Assembly: GCF_017939745.1 (NCBI RefSeq) | Contig: NZ_JAGKQQ010000001.1 | Coordinates: 2,728,001-2,792,000, forward strand | Reading direction: 5' to 3' | Length of the DNA: 64,000 bases | Source of the DNA: Gemmata palustris | Lineage (GTDB): Bacteria > Planctomycetota > Planctomycetia > Gemmatales > Gemmataceae | Shown here: one piece after another, positions 36,413-45,393 of the stretch | How positions within the stretch are numbered: position 1 is the first letter of the stretch | Layout: every line of letters begins with the position of its first letter | Notes under the pieces: model-generated | Database searches by the model: none | What the model was told of the DNA's origin: nothing | The model's input: only the letters and a program-made list of their open reading frames with translations | Program-made: the position numbers and the translations under genes

Positions 36413-39232
36413 ATGCCCCCCTCCCCTTCTGCCGTTCCGACCACCGGCATTCTCAACCGTGCGGCTCACGAACCGGTCGTTCGCGCCGGTGGCGACCTGC
36501 TCGCCAGCGCGGAGAGCCTGTCGGAGTGGGTCAAGACCGAAGCGCGGTTCCCCAAACCCGGGGACGAGTACCTCGGCTTCCACATCGAGCGGGAGCTGGG
36601 CCGCGGGGCGTTCGGGCGGGTGTACCTGGCGCGCCAGGGCGACCTGGCCGGGCGCGCGGTCGCTCTCAAGGTGGCGTGCGACGTCGGGGGCGAGTCGCAG
36701 ACGCTGGCCCAGATGCAGCACACGAACATCGTCCCGGTGTACTCGTTCCACCGCGACGGGCCGCTCCAGGCCGTGTGCATGCCGTACTACGGCCGCACGA
36801 CTCTGGCCGACGTCGTCGGCAGCCTCCGCGACCGAGCCAGCCTACCGAGTTCCGGGCGTGAGTTGCGGAGTACGATCGCCCAGTGCGGCGACCACACCGT
36901 GCCGTCGGCCGGGTCCGCCCCATCGGGTGTAGACCCGGGACTGACGCCGGGGGTACTCCCCACATTACCTGAACGGCCCGTGCTCTCGGCCGACGCGCAC
37001 GACGGGTGGGCACGACTCGAGGGGCTCTCGTTCGTTGAGGCGGTACTCTGTCTCGCCCAGCAACTGGCCGATGGTCTCGCTCACGCCCACAACCGTGGGA
37101 TCTTGCACCGCGACCTGAAGCCCGCGAACGTGCTACTCACGGACGAGGGGCGCCCGATGCTCCTCGACTTCAACCTCGCCGAAGACACGAAAGCCCGCGA
37201 CGGGGCCGAGCGCGCCGCGGTCGGCGGCACCCTGCCCTACATGGCCCCCGAGCAGATGCGGGCGTTCCGCGACAAGAGCGGCGCGCTCGACGGCCGGTGC
37301 GACATTTACGCGCTCGGCGTCGTCCTGTTCGAGTTGCTCACGGGCCGGCACCCGTTCCCGTCCCGGCGCAGCCTCGGGCGCCCCCCGATATCGGCCCTGC
37401 TCGCCGACCGGGAGCAGCCACCGCCCGCGGCGAGGGCGTTCAACCGCTCCATATCCCCGGCCGTCGATGCGATCGTGCGGAAGTGTCTGGCGCCCGACGC
37501 GGTGGACCGCTACCAGCGCGCGGAACACCTCAGCGAAGACATCGACCGGCACCTGAACAACCGCCCGCTGCGATTCGCGCCGAACCCGTCCGTGCGGGAA
37601 CGGGTACGAAAATGGGCGCGGCGGAACCCGCGGCTCGCGTCATCGGGTACCGTCGGCGCCCTCGCCACCGTGCTCCTTGTGAGCCTCGGGGCGAGTTTCG
37701 CGTACTCGTGGGACCGGAGCCGCGACGATCGCGCCCGTGCGGTCTTCGCGGACCACCGGGCCGAGTTCGCGGACGCGCAGCTCTTCCTCGACGACCGGAA
37801 CCAGTCCCGCCCCCGACTAGACGAAGCGGACACCAAACTCCGGGCGGTTCTCGCGCGCTACGACGTGCCAGACGACGCAGAGGCATGGGCGGCAAGCGAT
37901 AAAGTGGGCCGCCTACCGGATGCGGACCGCACGCGACTGCGGGGAGACGTCGGAGAAACGTTTTATCTGATGGCTCAAGTCGCGTATCTACGGGCGATGG
38001 GGTCGGACAACCCACCCGCGCGGTCCGAGAACCTGGATCGGGCCGCGAAGTGGAATGAGGTGGCCGCACGATTCGCGGGCGACCGGCTCCCGCACGCGGT
38101 CCGCGAACAACGCGCCGCGATCACCGATCTGCGCGGCAACCGCGCCGAGGCCGAAACACTCCGCGCCGACACGGGCACGGCCCCGCCGGACTCCGCCCGC
38201 GACCTCTACTTGTTAGGGGCGGTACTCACGCAGCAGGGCCGGCACCGTGAAGCACTACCGCACCTGCGAAAATCGACCCACCTCGACCCGAAGAACTTCT
38301 CCGCGTGGTTCGTTCGCGGAACGGTTCATCTGGCGCTGGACCACGACGCCGACGCGGTCGCGTGCTTTACGGCGTGTCTCGCATTGCGCGACGATTTCGC
38401 CCCGGCGTGGCGGAACCGGGGGCTGGCTCTGGCGCGGAGCCGCGCGTTCAAAGACGCCCGCGACGACTTCACGCGCGCCATCGCGCTCGATCCGGTCCCG
38501 GCCGAGGTGTACGTTCAGCGGGCCGTGATTCACGAAGTGGAAGGCAATCTCGAAGAGGCCGAAGCCGATCTCTCGCGCGCCCTGGAAGCGGGCGGGGCGC
38601 CGGTACACATTCGGCTTCTTCGCGCATCCGTTCGCCAGCGCCGGAACAACCTCCCGGGAGCCCAGACGGACCGCGAAGAGGGACTGCGCCTCACGCCGGC
38701 CGATGAAGCGAGCTGGGTCGCGCGCGGCACGGAGCGCCTCGCCGGTGACGCCAAAGGAGCACTCGCGGACGCCGAGGAAGCGCTGAAAATCAACCCGTTC
38801 TCGATGACCGCGCTGCAGTTGAAGGCGCACATTTTGGGCGAGCGCCTGAACAAACCGGACGACGCGCTCGCGGTGCTGAACCGCGCCGTCGAACTGCACC
38901 CGGACCACGTCCCGACGCGCGCCGGGCGCGGGGTCGAACTCGCCCGGCGCGGGAAGCGCGCCGATGCCCTCAAAGACGCGCACGAAGCGCTCCTCCGAGA
39001 CACGCGCCCGGCGAACCTTTATCAGGTCGGGTGCATTTACGCGCTCACCGCGAAATCGCACCCCGAGGACAAGAAAGAAGCGCTCCACCTGCTCTGGTCC
39101 GCGCTCAAAACCGGCTTCGGCCTCGACATGGTCGACACCGACGCGGACCTCGATCCGTTGCGGAAAGACCCCGAGTTCACAAAGATGGTCGCCGCCGCCC
39201 GCGCGCGCCTCGCCGCTGCGAAGCACGATTAG
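36413..39232 (+). CDS. Ser/Thr protein kinase fused to TPR repeats
   Basis: The 939-aa protein has an N-terminal eukaryotic-like kinase at about residues 48-380: glycine loop GRGAFGRVYLA, catalytic HRDLKPANVLL, LLDFNLAED in place of DFG, and APEQM. A single membrane segment lies near 405-430 (TVGALATVLLVSLGASFAYS), followed by a mostly helical region with TPR-like repeats up to the end. The domain order places the kinase in the cytosol and the TPRs outside, probably in the periplasm. Such kinase-TPR fusions are abundant in planctomycetes. The metal-binding Asp is kept in DFN, so activity is plausible. A 63-residue insertion (roughly 145-205) precedes the catalytic loop. Confidence 0.93.
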   Translation: MPPSPSAVPTTGILNRAAHEPVVRAGGDLLASAESLSEWVKTEARFPKPGDEYLGFHIERELGRGAFGRVYLARQGDLAGRAVALKVACDVGGESQTLAQMQHTNIVPVYSFHRDGPLQAVCMPYYGRTTLADVVGSLRDRASLPSSGRELRSTIAQCGDHTVPSAGSAPSGVDPGLTPGVLPTLPERPVLSADAHDGWARLEGLSFVEAVLCLAQQLADGLAHAHNRGILHRDLKPANVLLTDEGRPMLLDFNLAEDTKARDGAERAAVGGTLPYMAPEQMRAFRDKSGALDGRCDIYALGVVLFELLTGRHPFPSRRSLGRPPISALLADREQPPPAARAFNRSISPAVDAIVRKCLAPDAVDRYQRAEHLSEDIDRHLNNRPLRFAPNPSVRERVRKWARRNPRLASSGTVGALATVLLVSLGASFAYSWDRSRDDRARAVFADHRAEFADAQLFLDDRNQSRPRLDEADTKLRAVLARYDVPDDAEAWAASDKVGRLPDADRTRLRGDVGETFYLMAQVAYLRAMGSDNPPARSENLDRAAKWNEVAARFAGDRLPHAVREQRAAITDLRGNRAEAETLRADTGTAPPDSARDLYLLGAVLTQQGRHREALPHLRKSTHLDPKNFSAWFVRGTVHLALDHDADAVACFTACLALRDDFAPAWRNRGLALARSRAFKDARDDFTRAIALDPVPAEVYVQRAVIHEVEGNLEEAEADLSRALEAGGAPVHIRLLRASVRQRRNNLPGAQTDREEGLRLTPADEASWVARGTERLAGDAKGALADAEEALKINPFSMTALQLKAHILGERLNKPDDALAVLNRAVELHPDHVPTRAGRGVELARRGKRADALKDAHEALLRDTRPANLYQVGCIYALTAKSHPEDKKEALHLLWSALKTGFGLDMVDTDADLDPLRKDPEFTKMVAAARARLAAAKHD

Positions 39233-39256
39233 GAGTGACGGCGGGAGCTCGGGGCG

Positions 39257-39769
39257 CTACGCCGCTTCTTCTTTCCGCCCTTCGGGGAAGGCGACCACAG
39301 GACCGGGTAGCGTGGCCGGCACCTCGCACCACGCGATGACCGCGTCCAGTTCCCGAATGCCCTCCGACAAGTCGGCCACCGGTCCCCGACCCACCGGTTC
39401 CTTCCCCACCCGCGCCGCGATCCGGTCCGCGAGGCGGTGAACCTTCGTTACGAGTGCCGCCGGGCTGCCGCTCTCCGCACGGCGCAGAACGGCGCGCAGG
39501 GTCCGGCACCAAATCGCCAGTCGGTCCGGCACGTTCTGCGTCGGTTCCGGGAGCTGAGCAGTGCGGTACTCCGCGGTGAACTCGCGCCACGCCGATCGGA
39601 ACGCCTCGAACGCCTTCTGGCGCACCTGGAGGTCGGCCGTGGCCGATGCACTCTTCGCGGGATCGTCGCGGTGATTCTCCCACCGGGCCTGGAGGTCGAG
39701 AACCCGGGTCAGGGCCGTTGCCTGTTGCGGGGTGAGCTTCTCGGCAGCGCTCTCGCTCATCTGCGGCAT
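39257..39769 (-). CDS. Unrecognised 170-aa helical protein
   Basis: No family is recognised. From the ATG at 39769 the protein (MPQMSESAAEKLTPQQATAL) is predicted mostly helical, with no signal or membrane segment and a C-terminal low-complexity tail (FPEGRKEEAA). No strong ribosome binding site separates ATG 39769 from ATG 39760, so the exact start is uncertain. It converges on the kinase-TPR gene with a 24-bp gap. Confidence 0.55.
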   Translation of the reverse strand: MPQMSESAAEKLTPQQATALTRVLDLQARWENHRDDPAKSASATADLQVRQKAFEAFRSAWREFTAEYRTAQLPEPTQNVPDRLAIWCRTLRAVLRRAESGSPAALVTKVHRLADRIAARVGKEPVGRGPVADLSEGIRELDAVIAWCEVPATLPGPVVAFPEGRKEEAA

Positions 39770-40317
39770 TGGGGGCTTTCGCACGGGAGTTAGGGGCGGT
39801 CTTACGGATCTCATCGGTCCGACCAGTTCGACGGGTTCATAGCGAAGAGCGCGAAGAAGGGGAAGACGGGTCGGCGGGACGGCATATCCGGTCCGCGGAC
39901 CGGGCAAGAATGTTCCCAGCCGGCCGTATGGCTTGCACAAAACGGTAAGAATTACACCCTGTTTCCCGGTGACGCTGAACCGCTACGAGCCGCAATACCT
40001 GAAAATCCTGCCGAGAATGGACCGCGCGACCGACGATTCGAGCTTTGGCACACGGTCTGCATTACTTTTCTTCGTCGAACACCAGGTCGGGCCGAGTCCC
40101 CAGGCCCGCTTCACACACCCCACTGCCCTTCCCCCAACCTATCCACGAGAGCCGGCGGCTTTGGTCGCCGGCTTCCTCTTTTCGTGCGACCACCAAAACC
40201 GGCGCCGTTCGCGGCGAGTCGTTCCGCCCGGAAACCTTTCCAAAATTTCTGATGGATTGGACAGCGAATTCGGATCGAGTTACGAGTAGAATGACTAAAT
40301 ACTTTCACGGAGATCAG
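39770..40317. other. 548-bp gap with one orphan hairpin
   Basis: No gene is supported between the divergent 170-aa and 90-aa protein genes, although open frames extend into the region. The one clear structure is the terminator-like hairpin at 40151-40183. A small transcript ending there is possible; see findings. Confidence 0.45.
40151..40183 (+). terminator. Orphan terminator-like hairpin
   Basis: A 7-bp GC-only stem (GCCGGCG 40151-40157 with CGCCGGC 40166-40172, 8-nt loop) is followed by a pyrimidine-rich TTCCTCTTTTC tract on the plus strand. No plus-strand gene ends nearby, so it may terminate a small RNA or act as an attenuator for the gene at 40318. Confidence 0.4.
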
Positions 40318-40590
40318 ATGCGGATTACCGAAGTATGCAAGTCGTGGGTCGTGTACCGGATGACCCTTCACGGCAACACGTTTGCCGGGAACGTGGTCTG
40401 CGAACAGCGGGAGTGGGACGCCCTCGACGCCGCCCGCCCCGGCTTCCACACGCTGCTGCACACGGGGCTGAAGACCGAGCAGGAAGCCGAGAAGCTCGCC
40501 CGCGGCACGGCCGGCGAGGTCCCGCCGCGCGGGTCGAAAAAGAAAGTGGCGCCGAAGACCGCCCTGCCCGTAGCGCCCCTCGCGTCCTGA
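40318..40590 (+). CDS. Unrecognised 90-aa protein
   Basis: The family is not recognised. ATG 40318 follows GGAG at good spacing; an alternative ATG at 40291 would add nine residues. The first 60 residues look like a compact alpha/beta fold (MRITEVCKSWVVYRMTLHGN), and the last 20 form a Lys/Pro/Ala-rich tail (RGSKKKVAPKTALPVAP). The stop is followed by a strong hairpin shared with rpsU. Confidence 0.6.
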   Translation: MRITEVCKSWVVYRMTLHGNTFAGNVVCEQREWDALDAARPGFHTLLHTGLKTEQEAEKLARGTAGEVPPRGSKKKVAPKTALPVAPLAS

Positions 40591-40619
40591 ATTCGCGGTT
40601 CGCTCGGATCTGCTCTCCC

Positions 40620-40660
40620 GAAACGCGGCCCGCCCCAGTGGGGCGGGCCGCGTTCGTTTC
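40620..40660. terminator. Bidirectional terminator between a 90-aa gene and rpsU
   Basis: A 13-bp GC-rich stem (CGCGGCCCGCCCC with its complement, loop AGTG) is flanked by GAAACG on one side and CGTTTC on the other. It lies between convergent genes and can terminate both. Confidence 0.8.
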
Positions 40661-40676
40661 GGGAACCGGGTCTCGA

Positions 40677-40895
40677 TTAGTACGCCCGTTCCTTCTTGAC
40701 CGGCTTGCCGAGGGCCGCCTTCTTGATCGCGCTGCGCCGCTTGGCCTCTTTACGGCTGCGGGCCTCGCACGGCTTTTCGTAGTACTCGTGGGCGCGCAGT
40801 TCGCGCTTCAGCCCGCTCCGCTCGACCAACTTCTTGAACCGCCGAAGGGCCGCCCCGATCGGCTCCCGGTCGTGAACCCGCATGCGCAATCCCAT
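40677..40895 (-). CDS. rpsU: 30S ribosomal protein bS21
   Basis: The 72-aa basic protein matches bacterial S21: the start MGLRMRVHDREPIGAALRRF, then the SGLKRELRAHEYYEKP and RRSAIKKAALGK stretches. It helps the 30S subunit recognise mRNA at initiation. ATG 40895 has GGGAGG 5 bp upstream, so it is favoured over ATG 40883. It is a monocistronic gene here and shares a terminator with the convergent 90-aa gene. Confidence 0.95.
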   Translation of the reverse strand: MGLRMRVHDREPIGAALRRFKKLVERSGLKRELRAHEYYEKPCEARSRKEAKRRSAIKKAALGKPVKKERAY

Positions 40896-41099
40896 TCTGC
40901 CTCCCGGTAGTGTGACAACGAGAAACTATACGAGCGCCGGCCAAATGAGCCACCCGAATTACTTTAAACGTCGAACGGACACGAGTTCCCCGGCTCGAAG
41001 AAATCTCGTGTATTCGATAATTTTATCCCGAATGTCTGCAAGGGGCGAGCCCCCGACCTGCTACGATGACCACGGGTCGCGGGCGCGCTCGCGACCTCA

Positions 41100-41117
41100 A
41101 AGGCGCCCAGGCGCCTT
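41100..41117 (+). promoter_or_regulatory. Short hairpin in the leader of the RRM gene
   Basis: AAGGCGC at 41100-41106 pairs with GCGCCTT at 41111-41117 with a 4-nt loop, 27 bp upstream of the RRM start. It could be a leader structure that controls translation, but this is a guess from position. Confidence 0.3.
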
Positions 41118-41144
41118 CCTTACCGTTCTACTCCGAGGCCCGCG

Positions 41145-41531
41145 ATGGCGAAGAATTTGTATGTCGGGAACATGTCGTTCTCGACCACCGAGGACCGACT
41201 CCGGGAGATCTTCTCCCAGTACGGCACGGTGACCAAAGTGCAGCTGATTATGGACCGGGAAACCGGTCGCCCGCGCGGGTTCGCGTTCGTCGAGATGAGC
41301 GACGGCGGCGACGAGGCGATTGCGGCCCTTAACGGGACGCAGCTCGACGGCCGGGCACTGACCGTCAACGAGGCCAAGCCCCGTGAAGGTGGCGGCGGTG
41401 GCGGCGGTGGCCGTAGCGGTGGTGGCGGCGGTTACGGCGGCGGTGGTGGTGGCTACGGCGGTGGCGGCGGTGGCCGTAGCGGTGGTGGCGGCGGTTACGG
41501 CGGCGGTGGTGGTGGTGGTCGCCGGTACTAA
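41145..41531 (+). CDS. RRM RNA-binding protein with Gly-rich tail
   Basis: The 128-aa protein has one RRM (residues 3-80): RNP2 LYVGNM at 5-10 and RNP1 RGFAFVEM at 44-51, followed by a glycine-rich tail from about residue 85 with [11 protein letters not shown] units. Proteins of this type in bacteria (Rbp family of cyanobacteria, planctomycetes and others) bind RNA and several are cold-inducible. The tail-coding DNA contains an exact internal duplication (see repeat). A strong terminator follows the stop. Confidence 0.93.
   Translation: MAKNLYVGNMSFSTTEDRLREIFSQYGTVTKVQLIMDRETGRPRGFAFVEMSDGGDEAIAALNGTQLDGRALTVNEAKPREGGGGGGGGRSGGGGGYGGGGGGYGGGGGGRSGGGGGYGGGGGGGRRY
41394..41515 (+). repeat. 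In-frame 63-bp tandem duplication in the RRM tail
   Basis: 59 nt at 41394-41452 recur exactly at 41457-41515, 63 bp (21 codons) apart. The duplication keeps the frame and lengthens the glycine-rich tail, so it looks like recent replication-slippage growth. Confidence 0.85.
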
Positions 41532-41552
41532 GCTTCAATTAGAATAATCCAA

Positions 41553-41590
41553 CGGCCCCCGACATTTGTTGTCGGGGGTCGGTCTTTTTA
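41553..41590 (+). terminator. Intrinsic terminator after the RRM gene
   Basis: The 8-bp stem CCCCCGAC / GTCGGGGG (41556-41563 with 41571-41578) is followed by GGTCTTTTTA, a standard rho-independent terminator. It ends 59 bp after the stop codon. Confidence 0.9.
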
Positions 41591-41780
41591 TGCACCGCCT
41601 CTCGACCACGCCCGCTCATCTCTAATCAATTCAACACGCTGCGATTCCGGAACTGTTCATTTTTTGTTCAGGCTTGCTCGGTCGGAACCCTTCTGTTATT
41701 GCCGCGCCAATTCACCGTTTGAGACACGGGTCCGCGAGGGGGATCGTGGGTCCGCGCCCGCACACGACCGGAGATAGGTC

Positions 41781-42431
41781 ATGGACCGTCGTCGCTTTTT
41801 CGGACTGGCCGGAACCTCGCTCGCGGGCTTCACCGCTGCCACCCTTTTGGGGTGCCGCGGGCAACAAGTCGGCGAGGTGATGAAGGACAACAAGAAAGAC
41901 CTCGTCGGTAACACCGCGGCCGGGGCCGAGACGTTCAAGCCGCTCATCGAAGAGGCGGTCGGAAAGTTGCTCGCGCGCCAAAGCGCCGGTCTTCAGCCCG
42001 CGTCCGTCCCAGCACCGGCGCCAAAACGCATCTGCTTCGTGGGTTTGAAAAACAAGTCTTCTGAAGAGCTCTTCGACTTCAAAGACCAGATCGTTGAAAT
42101 CATTGACACACGCATCAATACTTCGCAAGTCTTTGCACAGATTAGCCGCGAGTTCTTCGTAGCCGGCCTGCGCGAAGCACAGCTCCAGCCGGACGATTTG
42201 TTCGTGCCCACAAAGCAGCGCCAGTTTATTAAGGTCATGGAATCGCAGGGGAGCCCGATCGACTACCTGCTGTTTGCGAGCCTCACATCGGGTACGACCC
42301 GCTCCACTAACGACAACACGCAGAAGGACTACTTGCTCACGCTGGAACTGGTGAACATCCAGACCGGAACGCCGGACAAGGAGTCGGCCTCGATCCGCAA
42401 GGGGTACCGCAAGAGCCACGGGCTGCGCTGA
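41781..42431 (+). CDS. LpoB-like lipoprotein
   Basis: The 216-aa protein begins with a Tat-like signal (MDRRRFFGLAGTSLAG) and lipobox LLGC with Cys25. The body resembles the LpoB fold (PBP1b activator): VGLKNKSSEE, then LLTLELVNIQTGTPDK and ASIRKGYRK. In Proteobacteria LpoB activates a peptidoglycan synthase from the outer membrane. Planctomycetes have only minimal peptidoglycan machinery, so a cell-wall role here is unproven. It lies 50 bp upstream of another lipoprotein gene and the two are probably an operon. Confidence 0.85.
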   Translation: MDRRRFFGLAGTSLAGFTAATLLGCRGQQVGEVMKDNKKDLVGNTAAGAETFKPLIEEAVGKLLARQSAGLQPASVPAPAPKRICFVGLKNKSSEELFDFKDQIVEIIDTRINTSQVFAQISREFFVAGLREAQLQPDDLFVPTKQRQFIKVMESQGSPIDYLLFASLTSGTTRSTNDNTQKDYLLTLELVNIQTGTPDKESASIRKGYRKSHGLR

Positions 42432-42481
42432 GCCGCCGAACGCTCGTTGTGCTGAAACTCTAGCCCCACCCGGAGAGCTCG

Positions 42482-43825
42482 ATGCCCAGACTGCTTGCGC
42501 TCGCACTCGCGACCGCGTTCCTGGTCGGGAGCGGGTGTACGACCCACGCGGACCGGCTGCAAGACATCCGCTCCGCGTACAACACCGGCAACGTGTCCGC
42601 GGCCAAAACGAAGATCGACGCGGCCATCGCCAAAAACGGCCGTGAGGCCGACGTGCTGAAACTCGACCGCGCGATGGTGCTGCTCTCCGAAGGTAAACCG
42701 CGCGAGGCGGAAGCCACCTTGCGCGAGGTGCGGGACCGCTTCGAGGAGAAAGAAGGCAAAGACCTCGCCGAGGGCGTGCTTTCCATGCTCGCGGACGACC
42801 AGCAACTCGCCTACGCGGGCGAGGACTACGAGAAGGTGCTGATCCGCGTCATGCTGGCGCTCAGTAACCTGCTCGGCGACGGGTCCGACGCGACCGCCTA
42901 CGCGCTCCAGGTGAACCAGAAGCAGCAGCAAATCATCGAGAAATCGAAGAGCACCGACGGCGAGGGGAAGAACCTCAAGGCGAACTACAAGTTCGTGTCC
43001 TCGGGCGCGTACCTGCACGCCGCGCTGCGCGAAGAGACGCAAACGAACTACGACGACGTGGCCCGGTCACTGGAACTGGTCGCGAAGTGGCAGCCCGATT
43101 TCGCGCCGATCAAGCAAGATCTGGAACGCGCCAAGAACGGGCGGCACTCGCAGAAGGGCAACGGCGTCGTGTACGTGTTTACGCTGGTCGGGCGCGGACC
43201 GTACAAGGAAGAACGGTCCGAGATCGTCAGCACTGTGGCCATGTTGATCGCGGACCGGATACTCACCGCGACCGGCAAACAGTCGCTCCCGCCGACGATC
43301 GCCCCGATCAAGATCCCGCGCGTGGTGCGCCCGATCAACCAGATCGCGAGCGTGACCGTGGGCGCGGACGGCAAGCCCGCGGGCCGGACCGAAACGATCA
43401 CCGACGTGGGCCAGATGGCCTCAGAACAGTGCGAAGCGCTGCTGCCCGAAACACTCGCGCGAGCCGTGGTGCGCCGGGTTGTGAAGAAGGGCGTGATCTA
43501 CGGCGTGAAGGAAGCGACCGGCACCGACAAAACGCAAATGGCGAGTTTGGCCCTCAACGTCGTCGGGGTCGCGTGGGAAGCCACGGAATCCGCGGACACG
43601 CGGTGCTGGGGGCTGCTGCCGGACAAAATCCAGGTGCTGCGCCTCGAACTGCCCGCGGGCGAACACGACCTGACACTCCAGCCGCAGGGCCGCAACGGGT
43701 CCGCGATGGGCGCGGCCGAAACGATCCGCGTTCAGGTCCGCGACGGGCGCAACAGTTATGTGTTGGGGAACTTCCCCGACTCCAAACTCGTCGGGCGCCT
43801 CGTCACCAACGGTACGGGGAAGTAA
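42482..43825 (+). CDS. Exported lipoprotein with TPR-like N-terminus, COG3014-like
   Basis: The 447-aa protein has a signal ending VGSGC (Cys19) followed by a TPR-like region (residues 25-200: KIDAAIAKNGREADVLKLDR and similar) and a beta-rich second half. It resembles the COG3014-type lipoproteins that accompany LpoB-like genes. Its function is not established. A strong terminator follows within 25 bp. Confidence 0.75.
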   Translation: MPRLLALALATAFLVGSGCTTHADRLQDIRSAYNTGNVSAAKTKIDAAIAKNGREADVLKLDRAMVLLSEGKPREAEATLREVRDRFEEKEGKDLAEGVLSMLADDQQLAYAGEDYEKVLIRVMLALSNLLGDGSDATAYALQVNQKQQQIIEKSKSTDGEGKNLKANYKFVSSGAYLHAALREETQTNYDDVARSLELVAKWQPDFAPIKQDLERAKNGRHSQKGNGVVYVFTLVGRGPYKEERSEIVSTVAMLIADRILTATGKQSLPPTIAPIKIPRVVRPINQIASVTVGADGKPAGRTETITDVGQMASEQCEALLPETLARAVVRRVVKKGVIYGVKEATGTDKTQMASLALNVVGVAWEATESADTRCWGLLPDKIQVLRLELPAGEHDLTLQPQGRNGSAMGAAETIRVQVRDGRNSYVLGNFPDSKLVGRLVTNGTGK

Positions 43826-43847
43826 CTTCGGCCCCAAACGCACTGAC

Positions 43848-43893
43848 GCGCACGCGGTAGCCAGTTGGCCACCGCGTGCGCGTCTGTGTTTTT
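43848..43893 (+). terminator. Terminator between the lipoprotein operon and desaturase
   Basis: Arms at 43848-43863 and 43866-43881 match at 15 of 16 bases around a tight loop and are followed by GTCTGTGTTTTTA. It ends the plus-strand operon and may also block read-through of the convergent desaturase gene. Confidence 0.85.
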
Positions 43894-43925
43894 ACCGCCG
43901 GAGGTGAACCTGACCGCCGATCGCA

Positions 43926-45065
43926 TCACCCCGGAATCGCTTGCGGGCGCCCGAGTTGACGCAGCCAACGGAAATGCGAGGCGACTCCGGCCAGGAACGT
44001 CCGGTGGGCCGAGTACCGCACCCCGAAGTCGTGGCACGTGTTTTCGATGATCCGGGACAGCGCCGGGTAGTGGACGTGGCACACGCGCGGGAACAGGTGG
44101 TGGACCACCTGGAAGTTCAACCCGCCCAGGAGCCAACATAGCACGCGGCTCTTGCGCGCGAAGTCCACTGTCGTGTGGACCTGGTGGACCGCCCACGCAT
44201 CTTCCATGCGGCGCCCGTCTCCGATCGGTTGCGGGAACTCGGCTTCCTCGACGCAGTGTGCCAGTTGGAACACCACCGTGAGCACCACCCCCACTACCGC
44301 CGTCACCACCGCGTAGAACGTGAGCACGACCCACCACGAGTGGACCATCATCGGGATTCCCAACAGGAGCCCGATCGAAACCGCCTTACCCGTCAGGAAC
44401 ACGACCAGGTCCCAGCCCCTGGGGCGCGGGATGCGGTGCGGCCCGATGGCCCCGGCAATCACGTCCCGGAAGTCGCCGTACAGGTGCCACAGGGCCGCGG
44501 TCACCCCGTACAGGGGCCACAGGTACAGGTGCTGCCACCGGTGGAACCAGAGACGCGGCTGCTGGGGCGCGAGCCGCGCGACGCGCCCCACATCAATGTC
44601 GGTGTCCTGGCCGGCCACGTTCGGGTACGTGTGGTGGTACACGACGTGCTTCCACTTCCACAGGTACGAGCTGGCCCCGATCAGATCGAGCGAGAGGGCC
44701 GCGAGCCGGTTCACCCAGGCGAACCGGGAGTAGGCGTGGTGCCCGCCGTCGTGCTGGATGCTGAACCCGACCGCGGAGATGGCGAGCGCGAGCGAGATCG
44801 AGAGCGGGGCCGCGAGCCACACGGTCGGCGCCGCGAACACGAGCAGCGCGTAGGAGGTCGCGAGCCACCCGAGGATCACCGCGGTCTTCAGGTACATGCG
44901 CCAGCAGTCGCGCTCGCTGCGCCCGGTCTCGGCGAAATACGCATCGGTCCGGCGCTTCAGTTCGTTCAGGAACCCGGCCTCGTCCTTCGGGAACTTCGGC
45001 TTCGGGTCCGAATGATCCAGTTGCGCGGGGGGCGCATGAGGGGCGAGTTCCGTTCGTACAGACAT
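43926..45065 (-). CDS. Acyl-lipid fatty acid desaturase
   Basis: The 379-aa di-iron membrane desaturase has the three histidine boxes: HDGGHH (about residue 110), HVVYHH (about 145) and QVVHH (about 318). Hydrophobic pairs lie before box 1 and between boxes 2 and 3. The third box with Gln in place of the first His is typical of front-end (Delta-6-like) and linoleoyl-CoA-type enzymes; no cytochrome b5 domain (HPGG) is present, so electrons must come from elsewhere. The ATG at 45065 starts MSVRTELAPHAPP; the longer frame upstream is rejected. Confidence 0.9.
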   Translation of the reverse strand: MSVRTELAPHAPPAQLDHSDPKPKFPKDEAGFLNELKRRTDAYFAETGRSERDCWRMYLKTAVILGWLATSYALLVFAAPTVWLAAPLSISLALAISAVGFSIQHDGGHHAYSRFAWVNRLAALSLDLIGASSYLWKWKHVVYHHTYPNVAGQDTDIDVGRVARLAPQQPRLWFHRWQHLYLWPLYGVTAALWHLYGDFRDVIAGAIGPHRIPRPRGWDLVVFLTGKAVSIGLLLGIPMMVHSWWVVLTFYAVVTAVVGVVLTVVFQLAHCVEEAEFPQPIGDGRRMEDAWAVHQVHTTVDFARKSRVLCWLLGGLNFQVVHHLFPRVCHVHYPALSRIIENTCHDFGVRYSAHRTFLAGVASHFRWLRQLGRPQAIPG

Positions 45066-45393
45066 GAAGTCAGTTATCCGCCGGTTGCGGCGAATCCTTG
45101 CGCGGGAGAACCGGAGCCACGCCACACGATGCAGCGCGGGCGAACCGCTTCGTTGTGAGTGAGGGGTTCGTGCGAGGTAGGTATTATATCCCACAAGCGC
45201 GCGAGGCACGGTCGGAATCGGGCCGCGCCGCACGATTTACGAGCAATCTGGCGCTGCAACCTCACCCGATTCCACTGATTTCCAGTGAACCGAGAACGGT
45301 TCGCCGCGACGAGAATATTGCGAATTCGCTCGCGACCGGGCACGAGTTGCACGGCCAGTGCTTCCAGCGGCACAGGACCCGTTCGAGTTGTGC
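45066..45393. other. 328-bp gap, nothing recognised
   Basis: This lies between the start of the desaturase gene and the stop of ftsY, both on the minus strand. It should contain the desaturase promoter. No structured element or gene was found. Confidence 0.45.
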
